64,000 nucleotides of DNA. Origin: Palsa-504 sp963790065. GTDB taxonomy: Bacteria > Actinomycetota > Actinomycetes > Streptosporangiales > Streptosporangiaceae. The position numbers were made by a program, and so were the translations under genes. The DNA is taken from the NCBI GenBank assembly GCA_963790065.1, contig CAWBNK010000018.1, positions 218,138-282,137 of the forward strand, given 5' to 3'. Below are positions 15,286 through 24,679 of this stretch, piece after piece. The notes below the pieces were generated by a model. That model worked only from the letters and a program-made list of their open reading frames with translations. It had not been told where the DNA came from and did no database searches. How positions within the stretch are numbered: position 1 is the stretch's first letter; each line of letters opens with the position of its first letter.

Positions 15286-16262
15286 GAGATCATGGCTCCT
15301 TCGGTTACGGTCCTGGCTACTTGGGTCGCGGTCTTGGCTCCCTGGGTCAGGGTGAGGAACACGTCGTCCAGGGTGGGTTCGTGCACGGCGACCGAGACCG
15401 GGTCGGGTGCACGTGCGGCCAGGGCCCGCAGGACCCCGGTGACGGCGCCGGATCCGCAGGCCGAACGGACCTGGATCTGCGAGCCGTCCTGTTCGGGCCG
15501 GTACCCGTCCGCGGCCAGCACCCGGGCAGCGGTTTCTGCTCCGTCCCTGGTGCCGAAACCCAGGGTGAACACGACCGTGCCGAACCTGGACTTGAGCTGG
15601 GCGGGAGTGCCGACATCGGCCACCCGGCCGGCTTCGATGATCACCACCTGGTCGGCTAGGGCGTCGGCCTCGTCGAGGTACTGCGTGGTCAGCAGCACGG
15701 TAGTGCCGGACCGGACCAGGGCGCGGACCGACTCCCACAGCCCGAGGCGGCTCTCCGGGTCGAGCCCCGTGGTCGGCTCGTCCAGGAACAGCACCGGCGG
15801 GTGGTGCAGCAGCGCGGCGGCCACGTCGAGCCGCCGCCGCATCCCGCCCGAGTAGGTGCGCGCCAGCCGGCTGGCCGCCGTGGTCAGCCCGAAGCTGTCC
15901 AGCAGTTCGTCGGCGCGGGCCCGGGCCTGCTTGCGGCCCACCCGGGACAGCCGCCCGATCAGGGTGAGGTTCTCCCGTCCGGTCAGGTTGGGGTCCACGG
16001 CCGCGAACTGGCCTGCGAAGCCGATCAAGCCGCGGACCGCGGCCGCGTCGGCCACCACGTCCAGGCCGCACACGGTGGCACGTCCGGCATCGGGCCGCAG
16101 TGATGTGGACAAGATCGAAACGGCCGTGGTCTTGCCTGATCCGTTCGGTCCTAGCACGCCGAGCAGGGAGCCCTGCGGCACCTGGAAGCTCAGCCCATCC
16201 AGGGCCGTGACCTGCCCAAAGGCCTTCCTTAGGCCATCGGCCTCGATAGCGGGAGCGTTCAT
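15282..16262 (-). CDS. ABC transporter ATP-binding protein (DrrA-like)
   Basis: A 326-residue ATPase driving the adjacent permease. Walker A is GPNGSGKTTAV, the signature is YSGGMRRRLDVAA, Walker B VLFLDEPTTGLD, and the switch region LLTTQYLDEADAL with H-loop position as Gln. The roughly 100-residue C-terminal extension ending in a VHEPTLDDVFLTLTQ motif is diagnostic of the DrrA family of daunorubicin-type exporters. It forms an operon with the permease. The divergent MarR gene and operator in the 120-base gap upstream suggest MarR-controlled efflux. Confidence 0.95.
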   Translation of the reverse strand: MNAPAIEADGLRKAFGQVTALDGLSFQVPQGSLLGVLGPNGSGKTTAVSILSTSLRPDAGRATVCGLDVVADAAAVRGLIGFAGQFAAVDPNLTGRENLTLIGRLSRVGRKQARARADELLDSFGLTTAASRLARTYSGGMRRRLDVAAALLHHPPVLFLDEPTTGLDPESRLGLWESVRALVRSGTTVLLTTQYLDEADALADQVVIIEAGRVADVGTPAQLKSRFGTVVFTLGFGTRDGAETAARVLAADGYRPEQDGSQIQVRSACGSGAVTGVLRALAARAPDPVSVAVHEPTLDDVFLTLTQGAKTATQVARTVTEGAMIS

Positions 16263-16320
16263 CGCGCTGTCCTTCCCATCCCGTCCTGCAGGCCGTTCAA
16301 GCCGGCCCGATTCCCCTAGA

Positions 16321-16356
16321 TTAGATATCTAAGGATTAGATGTCAAATGCTTAGAG
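16321..16356. promoter_or_regulatory. MarR operator in divergent promoter
   Basis: Perfect palindrome TTAGATATCTAA (16321-16332), then a weaker second copy made of TTAGAT (16336-16341) and TTAGAG (16351-16356) around CAAATG. It lies between the divergent ABC exporter and MarR genes. A/T-rich palindromes of this size in such gaps are typical MarR binding sites. Confidence 0.75.
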
Positions 16357-16383
16357 ACCTACGTTCTGTGCTAGGCTGATGGC

Positions 16384-16869
16384 ATGTCACGACCGTTCCG
16401 CCTGCCGATCGGCCTGCGGCTCAGCCAGACGGCCCGCACCGTCAGCCGCGCGTTCGATGAGGTCCTGGAGGAGGCGGGCGGCACGCTGCCGGTCTGGCTG
16501 ATCCTGCTCAACCTGAAGATCCAAAAGCCGGCTAATCAGCGGGAGCTAGCCGAGGCGGTGGGGGTTCGCGAGGCCACGCTGACGCACCACCTCAACGCCA
16601 TGGACGCCCGCGGCCTGATCACCCGCACCCGGGACAGCGCCAACCGCCGGATCCACGTGGTCAAGCTGACCGAGGCGGGCGAGGCCCTGTTCGTCCAGAT
16701 GCAACAGGCCGCCCTCGCCTTCGACACCAGGCTCCGGGGTGGGCTGACCGAGGCGGACCTGGACACCCTGGACAGCCTGCTCGGCCAGCTAGCCGCGAAC
16801 GTGGACGGACCCGACCGGGAGGACGCGCCCTGGGCGGGCCTGGCCGAGCCGCGCAAGAACCTCGGCTAA
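16384..16869 (+). CDS. MarR-family transcriptional regulator
   Basis: 161 residues with the winged-helix core: QRELAEAVGVREATLTHHLN as the recognition region and RGLITRTRDSANRRIHVVKLT as the wing (regions near residues 54-104). The dimerisation helices flank it. The protein is transcribed away from a DrrAB-like exporter with a palindromic operator between them, so it most likely represses both until a drug-like ligand binds. The ATG is only 28 bases from the operator, and no strong ribosome site is seen, so a leaderless message is possible. Confidence 0.92.
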   Translation: MSRPFRLPIGLRLSQTARTVSRAFDEVLEEAGGTLPVWLILLNLKIQKPANQRELAEAVGVREATLTHHLNAMDARGLITRTRDSANRRIHVVKLTEAGEALFVQMQQAALAFDTRLRGGLTEADLDTLDSLLGQLAANVDGPDREDAPWAGLAEPRKNLG

Positions 16870-16924
16870 CGCGACCGCTGACTGCAGCGGCCATCCCGGC
16901 GGTGGGCGGAAAAGCGCCGGTCGG

Positions 16925-18589
<1,665 letters not shown>

Positions 18590-18599
18590 GCCAGCAAGC

Positions 18600-19946
18600 C
18601 TACGGGCATGCGTCCGTTGCCGCGTCACCCTGTTTATCCGGCTGAGCGGGCGGCAGTTCCTGGGCCGCCGCGTACAGACGCACCAGGTTCCGGCCGTCGT
18701 CCTTGGCCCGGTACAGCGCCAGGTCGGCCGCGGCGAGCAGCTCGAACAGGTCGCTGCCGTGCTGGCCGAGTACCGCCACGCCGATCGAGACCGTGACGCT
18801 GATGCTCGCCTCGGCGGCGGCCACGCTCAGCAGGCCCGCGCTGCTGCGCAGCCGCTCGGCGATCCGGCAGGCGCCGTCGGCGTCGGTGCGCGGCAGCAGG
18901 ACGGTGAACTCCTCCCCGCCGAACCGGCCCACCACGTCCGACTCGCGCACCTGCTGCCGCAGCTCGGTGGCCAGGGCGCGCAGGACGTCGTCCCCGATGA
19001 GGTGGCCGTGGCTGTCGTTGACGCGCTTGAAGTGATCGACATCCACCAGCAGCAGGGCCAGCGGTGCGCCCGCGGCCTGGGCCCGGGCCACCGCGGCGTC
19101 GGCCTCGCGCTGCCAGGCGGTGGCGTTCAGCAACCCGGTCTTCGGGTCGGTGCGAGCCGCCGCCGCCAGCTGCTGGTGCATCAGGCTGCGCTGCAGCAGG
19201 ATGACCGGCGGGAGGGCCACCAGGAGCAGCACGAAGCTCAGGGCGCAGGTGACCGCGACCAGGATGCCGATGCAGGTCTCGGTCAGGTCGAGCAGCAGGC
19301 TCTCCCGGTCCCAGAGCAGCTTTCTGAGCGGTGTATCAGGCTCGGCCAGGTGCGCGGCGACCGCGATGATGCCGGTGTTGAGCACGGCGAACAGGACCGC
19401 GCAGCCGATCGCGGTCAGTACCACGGCCGGCCGGGTCAGCCAGGTGTGCGAGCCGTTCAGGCTGACCCGTATCGCGTCGGGCACGGCCAGGTGGAAGGTG
19501 GCCGAGGCGGCCGCGCCGGCCAGCCCGAGCGCGGCCGAGCTGAACACCCGGCGGTAGAGCGGTATCCGCCGAGCTCGCAGGTACAGCACCAGCCCTATGA
19601 CGCAGGGCGCGAGCAGGGCGTACACCGGCGGCAGCAGCAGCGCGATCGGCAGCCACCACGCCGACAGCAGGTCCCGCGACACGCCTGACGGCTGGCCGAG
19701 CCGCCGGATGGCCTCGATGCAGATCACCGCGGCGGCCAGCAGCGCGGCGAACAGGGCCGCGTTGTCCATGCGGAGCGGAGTACGGGCGAGTTCCCAGCCG
19801 ATCAGGGCCAGGTCGCAGGCGAGCACGGCCAGCACGTACACAATCAGTGACATGGGCATGCTGAGCAGGGGCCAGCACCATGGCCACCTGATCAGACGCC
19901 TCAGCCCCCGCTGGCGCCGCCCGATCGCCTCTTGAACTGCTGACAT
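18600..19946 (-). CDS. Membrane-bound GGDEF diguanylate cyclase
   Basis: About 448 residues. The N-terminal half is membrane-embedded with roughly six hydrophobic segments. The C-terminal GGDEF domain has DPKTGLLNATAWQ, LLLVDVDHFKRVND, and the active-site GGEEF. The inhibitory I-site RxxD is present as RESD exactly five residues before GGEEF, so product feedback is expected. It makes cyclic di-GMP, a signal for development in actinomycetes. There is no EAL domain. The start is uncertain: ATG 19946 or an in-frame GTG at 19973, neither with an ideal ribosome site. EttA follows 10 bases downstream, suggesting one transcript. Confidence 0.9.
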   Translation of the reverse strand: MSAVQEAIGRRQRGLRRLIRWPWCWPLLSMPMSLIVYVLAVLACDLALIGWELARTPLRMDNAALFAALLAAAVICIEAIRRLGQPSGVSRDLLSAWWLPIALLLPPVYALLAPCVIGLVLYLRARRIPLYRRVFSSAALGLAGAAASATFHLAVPDAIRVSLNGSHTWLTRPAVVLTAIGCAVLFAVLNTGIIAVAAHLAEPDTPLRKLLWDRESLLLDLTETCIGILVAVTCALSFVLLLVALPPVILLQRSLMHQQLAAAARTDPKTGLLNATAWQREADAAVARAQAAGAPLALLLVDVDHFKRVNDSHGHLIGDDVLRALATELRQQVRESDVVGRFGGEEFTVLLPRTDADGACRIAERLRSSAGLLSVAAAEASISVTVSIGVAVLGQHGSDLFELLAAADLALYRAKDDGRNLVRLYAAAQELPPAQPDKQGDAATDACP

Positions 19947-19973
19947 GCCTCCGCCAATCGTGAGCCAGGCCAC

Positions 19974-20316
19974 CGCGAACCCGAGATCTGAGGTCCGGCC
20001 ATCACGTTAGGTAACATTATAGATGCGGGGAGTACCGACGCGGCGGCAAACGGGTATGTTGACTGACGCGGCTGCGGCCGCGGTTTTCACGCAGATGGTT
20101 TGGCCTGCTTCGCGTCCTGCGGCGGGATTTCAGGCGCCCGCGCGGGAGGATTCGGGAGTCCTCAGGGACTGCGGAGCAGACACACCCGTAGCGTTACGGA
20201 GGGTACTGCCGGTGCCGCGGGAGCGGCTACGCTACGATGCCAGACGTAACCGCTCCGTTCGGCACCCCGACCTGAGGAGAGTGGACCCGGTGCGAGGCGT
20301 TATCTGGACCTAGCAC
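19974..20316. other. Intergenic region, possible structured leader
   Basis: About 340 bases with no convincing gene. It contains an A/T-rich stretch near 20005-20020 suited to a promoter, a hairpin (20220-20256), and a tiny ORF with a ribosome site at its end. A 96-codon plus-strand frame covers most of it but has atypical composition and no recognisable domain, so I do not call it a gene. Confidence 0.4.
20220..20256 (+). other. Hairpin followed by a 7-codon ORF
   Basis: Arms GGAGCGGCTACG (20220-20231) and CGTAACCGCTCC (20245-20256) pair at 11 of 12 positions with a 13-base loop. Downstream, GAGGAGAG precedes GTG 20290, which opens a frame coding MRGVIWT before TAG 20311-20313. The arrangement looks like a leader with attenuator, but no gene follows on this strand: ssb converges from the other side. 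It may be a remnant. Confidence 0.35.
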
Positions 20317-20907
20317 TCAGTGGGACACGGGCGGTGCCGTGACGTCGGCCGCCTGGCCTTCCCCGAGTGCTTGCGCGGCGAGATCGGCCTCGTTGAGGCC
20401 ATCGCCTAGTTCCTGTTCGAACCGTTCCATCGCCTCTTCGTCCACGTCGTCGACCATGTCGTTCTCGTCCGCCAGGTCGCGCTCGCCAGCCGAGCCCGGG
20501 GCTCCGCTGGCGGCCGGGTCGCCGTCGACGCTGACCGGCTGGGGCCGCTGGCGCATGTAGTTGGCCACGCCGCGGTTCAGGTCATGCCCGACGGTATCGG
20601 CCACGATGTCGACCACGTACTTGGGCTGCCCGTTCTTGTCGTCGTAGGTCCGGGAGCGCAGCCGTCCCTTGACCACGACCGGGTCGCCCTTGCGCAGGCT
20701 GGCCCGCACGTGATCACCCAGCCTGCGCCAGCAGCTGACGGTGAAGTACGAGGTATCGGCGTCGCGCCACTGGCTGGTCGCCCGGTCCTGCACCCGCCTC
20801 GTCGTGCCGACCCGCAGGTCGGTGACCCTGGTGCCGTCCTTGGTCAAGCGCTGAATCGGGTCCTGGGCCACGAAGCCGACCACGGTGGCGTATCCACCTT
20901 GACTCAT
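20317..20907 (-). CDS. ssb: Single-stranded DNA-binding protein (SSB paralogue)
   Basis: 196 residues from ATG 20907 (ribosome site AAGGAGG at the right distance; an in-frame GTG lies one codon upstream). The OB fold covers about residues 1-110: ATVVGFVAQDPIQRLTKDGT, TSYFTVSCWRRLGDHVRASL, GDPVVVKGRLRSRTYDDKNG, with aromatic DNA-contact positions. The rest is acidic and disordered. The end is TAPPVSH, not the DDIPF-type acidic tip that recruits replication partners, so this is likely the second actinobacterial SSB (SsbB-like, tied to chromosome segregation or competence) and not the replicative one. The gene is isolated. Confidence 0.9.
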   Translation of the reverse strand: MSQGGYATVVGFVAQDPIQRLTKDGTRVTDLRVGTTRRVQDRATSQWRDADTSYFTVSCWRRLGDHVRASLRKGDPVVVKGRLRSRTYDDKNGQPKYVVDIVADTVGHDLNRGVANYMRQRPQPVSVDGDPAASGAPGSAGERDLADENDMVDDVDEEAMERFEQELGDGLNEADLAAQALGEGQAADVTAPPVSH

Positions 20908-21154
20908 CACGTTCCTCCTTGGGCTGCCCGGCGGCCTGACGCCACCGGTCCTCCCACGGTGCCGCGGTCACGGAATCCGGCGGCGGAGCAGCGGCGCACC
21001 TGTGGATAACTCGGGTGCGATGCGCACACCTGTGGACAACCACTTGCCATTCGCATGGCGTTGCGGGATGATGCGCACCCTTTGGCACCTCAGCTGCCGA
21101 GACGGGGCCCGGGTTAGGAGACGGGGCGGGGTTACGAGACGGGGCCGGGCGGGG

Positions 21155-21925
21155 CTAGAGGTGGTTGATGCGGGTTACCTCGTCGGAGGTGAGGGTGAAA
21201 TCGAACAGGTTGAAGTTCTCGTCGATGCGGTCGGGGTGGACGGACTTGGGGATGACGATGATGCCGAGTTCGATGTGCCAGCGCAGAACGACCTGGGCGG
21301 GCGTGACGCCGTGCGCCACGGCGATCTCGGTCAGGACGCGGTCGCGCAGCCTGGTGCCGGCCAGCGGGCTGTAGCCCTCGACGGCCACGTCGCGGTCGGC
21401 GTGGCCGGCCAGCAGGGCCAGGTCGTAGCGGGACGGGCTCCAGGGGATCTGGTTGACGGCGGGCCGCTGCCCGGTGGCCGCGATCAGCTCGTCGATCTGG
21501 GGCAGGCTGTAATTGCTCACCCCGACCGCGCGGCACAGGCCCTCGTCCCTGGCCGCGAGGAACTCCTGCCACAGCGGCACTGAGAGCCTGCTGCGCGGCG
21601 CCCAGTGGATCAGCCACAGGTCCACGTAATCCGTGCCGAGGGCGCGCAGGCTCTCGGTGATGGTGGCCCGCGCCCGGCCGGCGTTGCCGGGCGGCAGCTT
21701 GGTGGTGACGAACACCTCGCCGCGGTCCAGGCCGCTGCCGGCCAGGGCGCGGCCGACCTCGGCCTCGTTCCGGTACATGGTGGCGGTGTCGACGTGCCGG
21801 TAGCCGACGGCCAGCGCGTGCCGGACGGCCTCATAGGCGCGCTGGCCCTGTACCTGCCAGGTACCGAAGCCGAGCATCGGCATGGCCACGTCGGGGCTCA
21901 GGCGAACCACGGGAATCTCGCTCAT
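21155..21925 (-). CDS. Aldo/keto reductase
   Basis: 256 residues, a compact NADPH-dependent (beta/alpha)8 reductase of the AKR5 type. The catalytic tetrad is readable: Asp in YRHVDTATMYRNE, Tyr in TMYRNE, Lys in VFVTTKLPPGN, and His in LWLIHWAPRS. The cofactor-binding end is IVIPKSVHPDRIDENFNLFDF. Closest to 2,5-diketo-gluconate reductase-like enzymes; the natural aldehyde is unknown. It follows hutF by 22 bases on the same strand and may be co-transcribed, though it has no known role in histidine degradation. Confidence 0.92.
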   Translation of the reverse strand: MSEIPVVRLSPDVAMPMLGFGTWQVQGQRAYEAVRHALAVGYRHVDTATMYRNEAEVGRALAGSGLDRGEVFVTTKLPPGNAGRARATITESLRALGTDYVDLWLIHWAPRSRLSVPLWQEFLAARDEGLCRAVGVSNYSLPQIDELIAATGQRPAVNQIPWSPSRYDLALLAGHADRDVAVEGYSPLAGTRLRDRVLTEIAVAHGVTPAQVVLRWHIELGIIVIPKSVHPDRIDENFNLFDFTLTSDEVTRINHL

Positions 21926-21947
21926 GGGGCCATTGTGGCAAGCGGCG

Positions 21948-23426
21948 CTAGCCGAGGACCGCGCGGATGGAGCGGGACAGTTCGCCTGGCACGTCGGGGA
22001 CCAGCAGGTGCACGCCGTCCTTGACCACGTCCCGGCCGCCGATCACCACGTCCCGCACGTCGGCGGCCGAGGCGCCGAAGACCGCCGTCTCCAGCGCCAG
22101 GCCCTCGGCGGCCCCGGCGGTGCGCACGCTGTCCAGGGAAACGGTCACCAGGTCGGCCCAGGCGCCCGCGGCGATCTCCCCCGCGTCGGGCCAGCCGAGG
22201 CTGGTGTGCCCGTCCGCGGTGGCGGCCCGCAGCAGGGCCTCGGCGGTGAAGTGGCCGCGGGCGCGCTGGGCCAGGCGTTCGGCGTACTCGACTCCGCGGG
22301 CCTCTTCGAGCAGGTCGATCACGGCGTGGCTGTCGCTGCCCAGGGTGAGCGGGCAGCCCGCGGCGGCCAGCGCCCGGGCCGGGGCCAGGCCGTCGCCGAG
22401 GTCGCGTTCGGTGGTCGGGCACAGGCAGGCATACGTCTGGCAGCCGCCCAGCAGGTCCAGGTCACCGGCCTCGAGATGGGTGGCGTGCACCACCGTGGTC
22501 CGGGGCCCGAGCACGTCCTCGTCGTACAGCAGCCGGGCAGGCGACATGCCGTACACGTCCTGGCAGGCCTCGTTCTCCCCGGTCTGCTCGGACATGTGAG
22601 CGTGCAGCGGGGCGCCGGTCCGCTGAGCCCAGGCCACGACCGGGTGCATCTGGCCCTTGGGCACCGCGCGGACGGAATGGATGGCCGCGCCGACCTGGGC
22701 TTGCGGCGTGATCATGCCGTGGGCGTCGTAGCCCAGGCTGGTGACCCGCCCGGCCCAGCGCACGGCGTCGCCGTCGCCGAACCGCAGCTGGGGGCCGGCC
22801 AGCGGCAGCAGGCCCTCGGGGGCCAGCCCGCCGGACAGGTAGCAGGTGTCGAGCAGCGTCATGCGCAGGCCGGCCTCGGCCGCGGCCTGGATCAGGGCCA
22901 GGCCCATGGCGTTCGGGTCGTCGTAGGGGTGCCCGCCCGCCTGGTGGTGAAGGTAGTGGAACTCCCCCACGCAGCTCACCCCGGCCAGGGCCATCTCGGC
23001 GTAGGTGGCGCGGGCCAGCCCCAGGTAGCTGTCGGGGTCCAGGCGGGCCGCGACGTCGTACATCCGCTCGCGCCAGGTCCAGAACGTCCCGCGGTCCGCC
23101 TGCGTGGTCCCGCGCAGCGCCCGGTGGAAGGCGTGCGAGTGGGCGTTGGCGAATCCGGGCAGCGTGAGGCCATGGAGGCGTTCGACGGCTGTCGGGATGG
23201 ATGGGGCGGATGGGGTGACGGAGGTAAAACGGTCGCCGTCGGCTTCGATGAGGACGTCGCGCCGGACGCCCTGGCCGGGCAGCCAGGCCAGGTCGGCCAG
23301 CCATCGCCGTCCAGGGGGGGACGGGGGGACGGGCAGTCCCTCCCAAGGGGGGTCTGGGGGGATGGGTCCCCCCAGGAGCTGGGGGGATCTGGGGGGGATC
23401 GTTCCCCCCGAGGAAACACTGCTCAC
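21948..23426 (-). CDS. hutF: Formimidoylglutamate deiminase HutF
   Basis: 492 residues from GTG 23426, which overlaps the stop of the upstream gene (GTGA). An amidohydrolase that converts N-formimino-glutamate to N-formyl-glutamate and ammonia in the five-step histidine pathway. Zinc ligands: NAHSHAFHRALRG (H-x-H), a later HAHMSEQTGENEAC, HATH, and the Asp in TLGSDSHAVID. The N-terminus has an odd 35-residue, Pro/Gly-rich stretch (GGTIPPRSPQLLGGPIPP...) encoded by a G-run repeat at 23311-23413; the normal protein would begin near WLADLAWLPG. It is the third gene of a tightly overlapping operon after hutU and an M20 amidohydrolase. Confidence 0.93.
   Translation of the reverse strand: MSSVSSGGTIPPRSPQLLGGPIPPDPPWEGLPVPPSPPGRRWLADLAWLPGQGVRRDVLIEADGDRFTSVTPSAPSIPTAVERLHGLTLPGFANAHSHAFHRALRGTTQADRGTFWTWRERMYDVAARLDPDSYLGLARATYAEMALAGVSCVGEFHYLHHQAGGHPYDDPNAMGLALIQAAAEAGLRMTLLDTCYLSGGLAPEGLLPLAGPQLRFGDGDAVRWAGRVTSLGYDAHGMITPQAQVGAAIHSVRAVPKGQMHPVVAWAQRTGAPLHAHMSEQTGENEACQDVYGMSPARLLYDEDVLGPRTTVVHATHLEAGDLDLLGGCQTYACLCPTTERDLGDGLAPARALAAAGCPLTLGSDSHAVIDLLEEARGVEYAERLAQRARGHFTAEALLRAATADGHTSLGWPDAGEIAAGAWADLVTVSLDSVRTAGAAEGLALETAVFGASAADVRDVVIGGRDVVKDGVHLLVPDVPGELSRSIRAVLG
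23311..23413. repeat. Translated G-rich repeat inserted in hutF N-terminus
   Basis: On the plus strand, runs of six or seven G alternate with CCCCCC, giving two related units (a TCTGGGGGGATGGGTCCCCC type and an ATCTGGGGGGGATCG type). On the coding strand this reads GGx-IPP-xxP-xx-GG. Sequences of this PPDPP/GG style occur as dispersed translated repeats in some actinomycetes. The G-runs could fold into quadruplex or hairpin structures. Confidence 0.7.
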
Positions 23427-24679
23427 GCGGGGCCCGCGAGGTCCTCGAGGACGGCGGCCAGGGCACGGACTCCGGCCTCGCAGTCGGCCAGGTCGGCGTG
23501 TTCGGCGGGCGAATGCGAGATGCCGGTCGGGTTGCGGACGAACAGCATGGCGGCCGGCACCCGCGCGGCCAGGATCCCGGCGTCGTGGCCGGCCCCGGTG
23601 GGCAGCACCGGCGAGGTCATCCCGGCCGCGGCCAGCACGCCGCGGATCCGGTCCCGCAGCTTGGAGTCGAAGCGGACGAGCGGGGTGTACGACTCCTGCC
23701 TGACGCTGAGCGTGACCCCCTGCTCCCGAGCCCATTTTTCTGCGGCCGAACGGATCGTGGTGACTGTCGTCTCCAGCACGGCTTCATCGGGGGCCCGGGC
23801 GTCGAGCCAGGCCCGGACGGCCGAGGGCACCGCATTGGTACCGTTCGGCTCGGCGATGACCTTGCCGAACGTGGCCAGCGCCCGGTGAGCGGTCGCGGCC
23901 TGGCGGGCGGCCAGCACGGTGCTCGCGTAGGCCAGCATCGGGTCGCGGCGGTCGGCCAGCTGGGCCGTCCCGGCGTGATCGGCACGGCCGGTGAAGTCGA
24001 GCCGCCAACGGCCGTGCGGCCAGATGCCCTCGGCCACGCCGACCGCGGCGTCCAGCGGCGCCAGCGCGCGGCCCTGCTCGACGTGCAGTTCGACCAGGGC
24101 GCTGATGCCCTCGAGGCGGCGCTCGTCGGGACCGATCCGGGCCGGGTCATGGCCGGCCGCCCGCATCGCCTCGGCCAGCGTCACGCCCTGGTCGTCGGTC
24201 AGCGCCCGCGCGGCGTCCGGCTGGACGGCGCCGGCCAGCAGGCGGCTGCCCAGGCAGGAGACGCCGAACCGGGCGCCCTCTTCCTCGGTGAAGACGGCAA
24301 GGACCACGGGTCGTTCGGGATAAAAGGCTTTCTCGTTCAGCAGGTCCACGGCGGCCAGCGCGGCCGCGACGCCCAGGGCTCCGTCGAAGCCGCCGCCGTC
24401 CGGGACGGAGTCCAGGTGGCTGCCGGTCACCACGGCACCGGGACCTCGCGGGCCCCACCAGGCCCACAGGTTGCCGTTATGGTCCGTTTCCACGGCCAGG
24501 TCGCGCTTGGCGGCCTGGCGGGTGAACCAGGTGCGGCAGGCGGTGTCGGCCGGGGTCCAGGAATACCGGCGGTAGCCGCCGGTCTGCTGGTCGCGGCCGA
24601 TCGACTCCAGCTCCCGCCAGAGGTCGGCGAACGTCGTGGGGGCCTGGGGGGGTGGTCCCCCCGGGTCGGCGAACGTCAC
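23423..24679 (-). CDS. M20-family amidohydrolase (allantoate amidohydrolase / carbamoylase type)
   Basis: 418 residues, dizinc M20 hydrolase of the allantoate amidohydrolase/N-carbamoyl-amino-acid hydrolase group. Metal ligands: His/Asp in GSHLDSVPDGGGFDGALG, EEEGARFG (Glu pair), His in ELHVEQG, and His in GAGHDAG near the end. In actinobacterial hut clusters a gene of this type often sits between hutU and hutF; it may hydrolyse an N-substituted glutamate, which is inference. The GTG start at 24679 overlaps the hutU stop. The first 14 codons duplicate the TFAD segment around a C-run insertion, so the original N-terminus was altered. Confidence 0.88.
   Translation of the reverse strand: MTFADPGGPPPQAPTTFADLWRELESIGRDQQTGGYRRYSWTPADTACRTWFTRQAAKRDLAVETDHNGNLWAWWGPRGPGAVVTGSHLDSVPDGGGFDGALGVAAALAAVDLLNEKAFYPERPVVLAVFTEEEGARFGVSCLGSRLLAGAVQPDAARALTDDQGVTLAEAMRAAGHDPARIGPDERRLEGISALVELHVEQGRALAPLDAAVGVAEGIWPHGRWRLDFTGRADHAGTAQLADRRDPMLAYASTVLAARQAATAHRALATFGKVIAEPNGTNAVPSAVRAWLDARAPDEAVLETTVTTIRSAAEKWAREQGVTLSVRQESYTPLVRFDSKLRDRIRGVLAAAGMTSPVLPTGAGHDAGILAARVPAAMLFVRNPTGISHSPAEHADLADCEAGVRALAAVLEDLAGPA
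24622..24677. repeat. 14-bp direct repeat flanking a G/C-run insertion
   Basis: GGTCGGCGAACGTC occurs at 24622-24635 and again at 24664-24677, with GTGGGGGCCTGGGGGGGTGG-type runs and CCCCCC between. On the coding strand this is TFAD-(PGGPPPQAPT)-TFAD. It looks like an insertion with duplication of the target. Confidence 0.6.

Noticed and set aside
16137..16156. Extra copy of the CCGTTCGG element in the ABC ATPase gene
   Set aside because: Here the text is simply the normal codons of the Walker A motif (GPNGSGKT), with no A-run.
20023..20313. 96-codon plus-strand frame upstream of ssb
   Set aside because: No domain, atypical composition and it spans a hairpin; only the last seven codons have a ribosome site.
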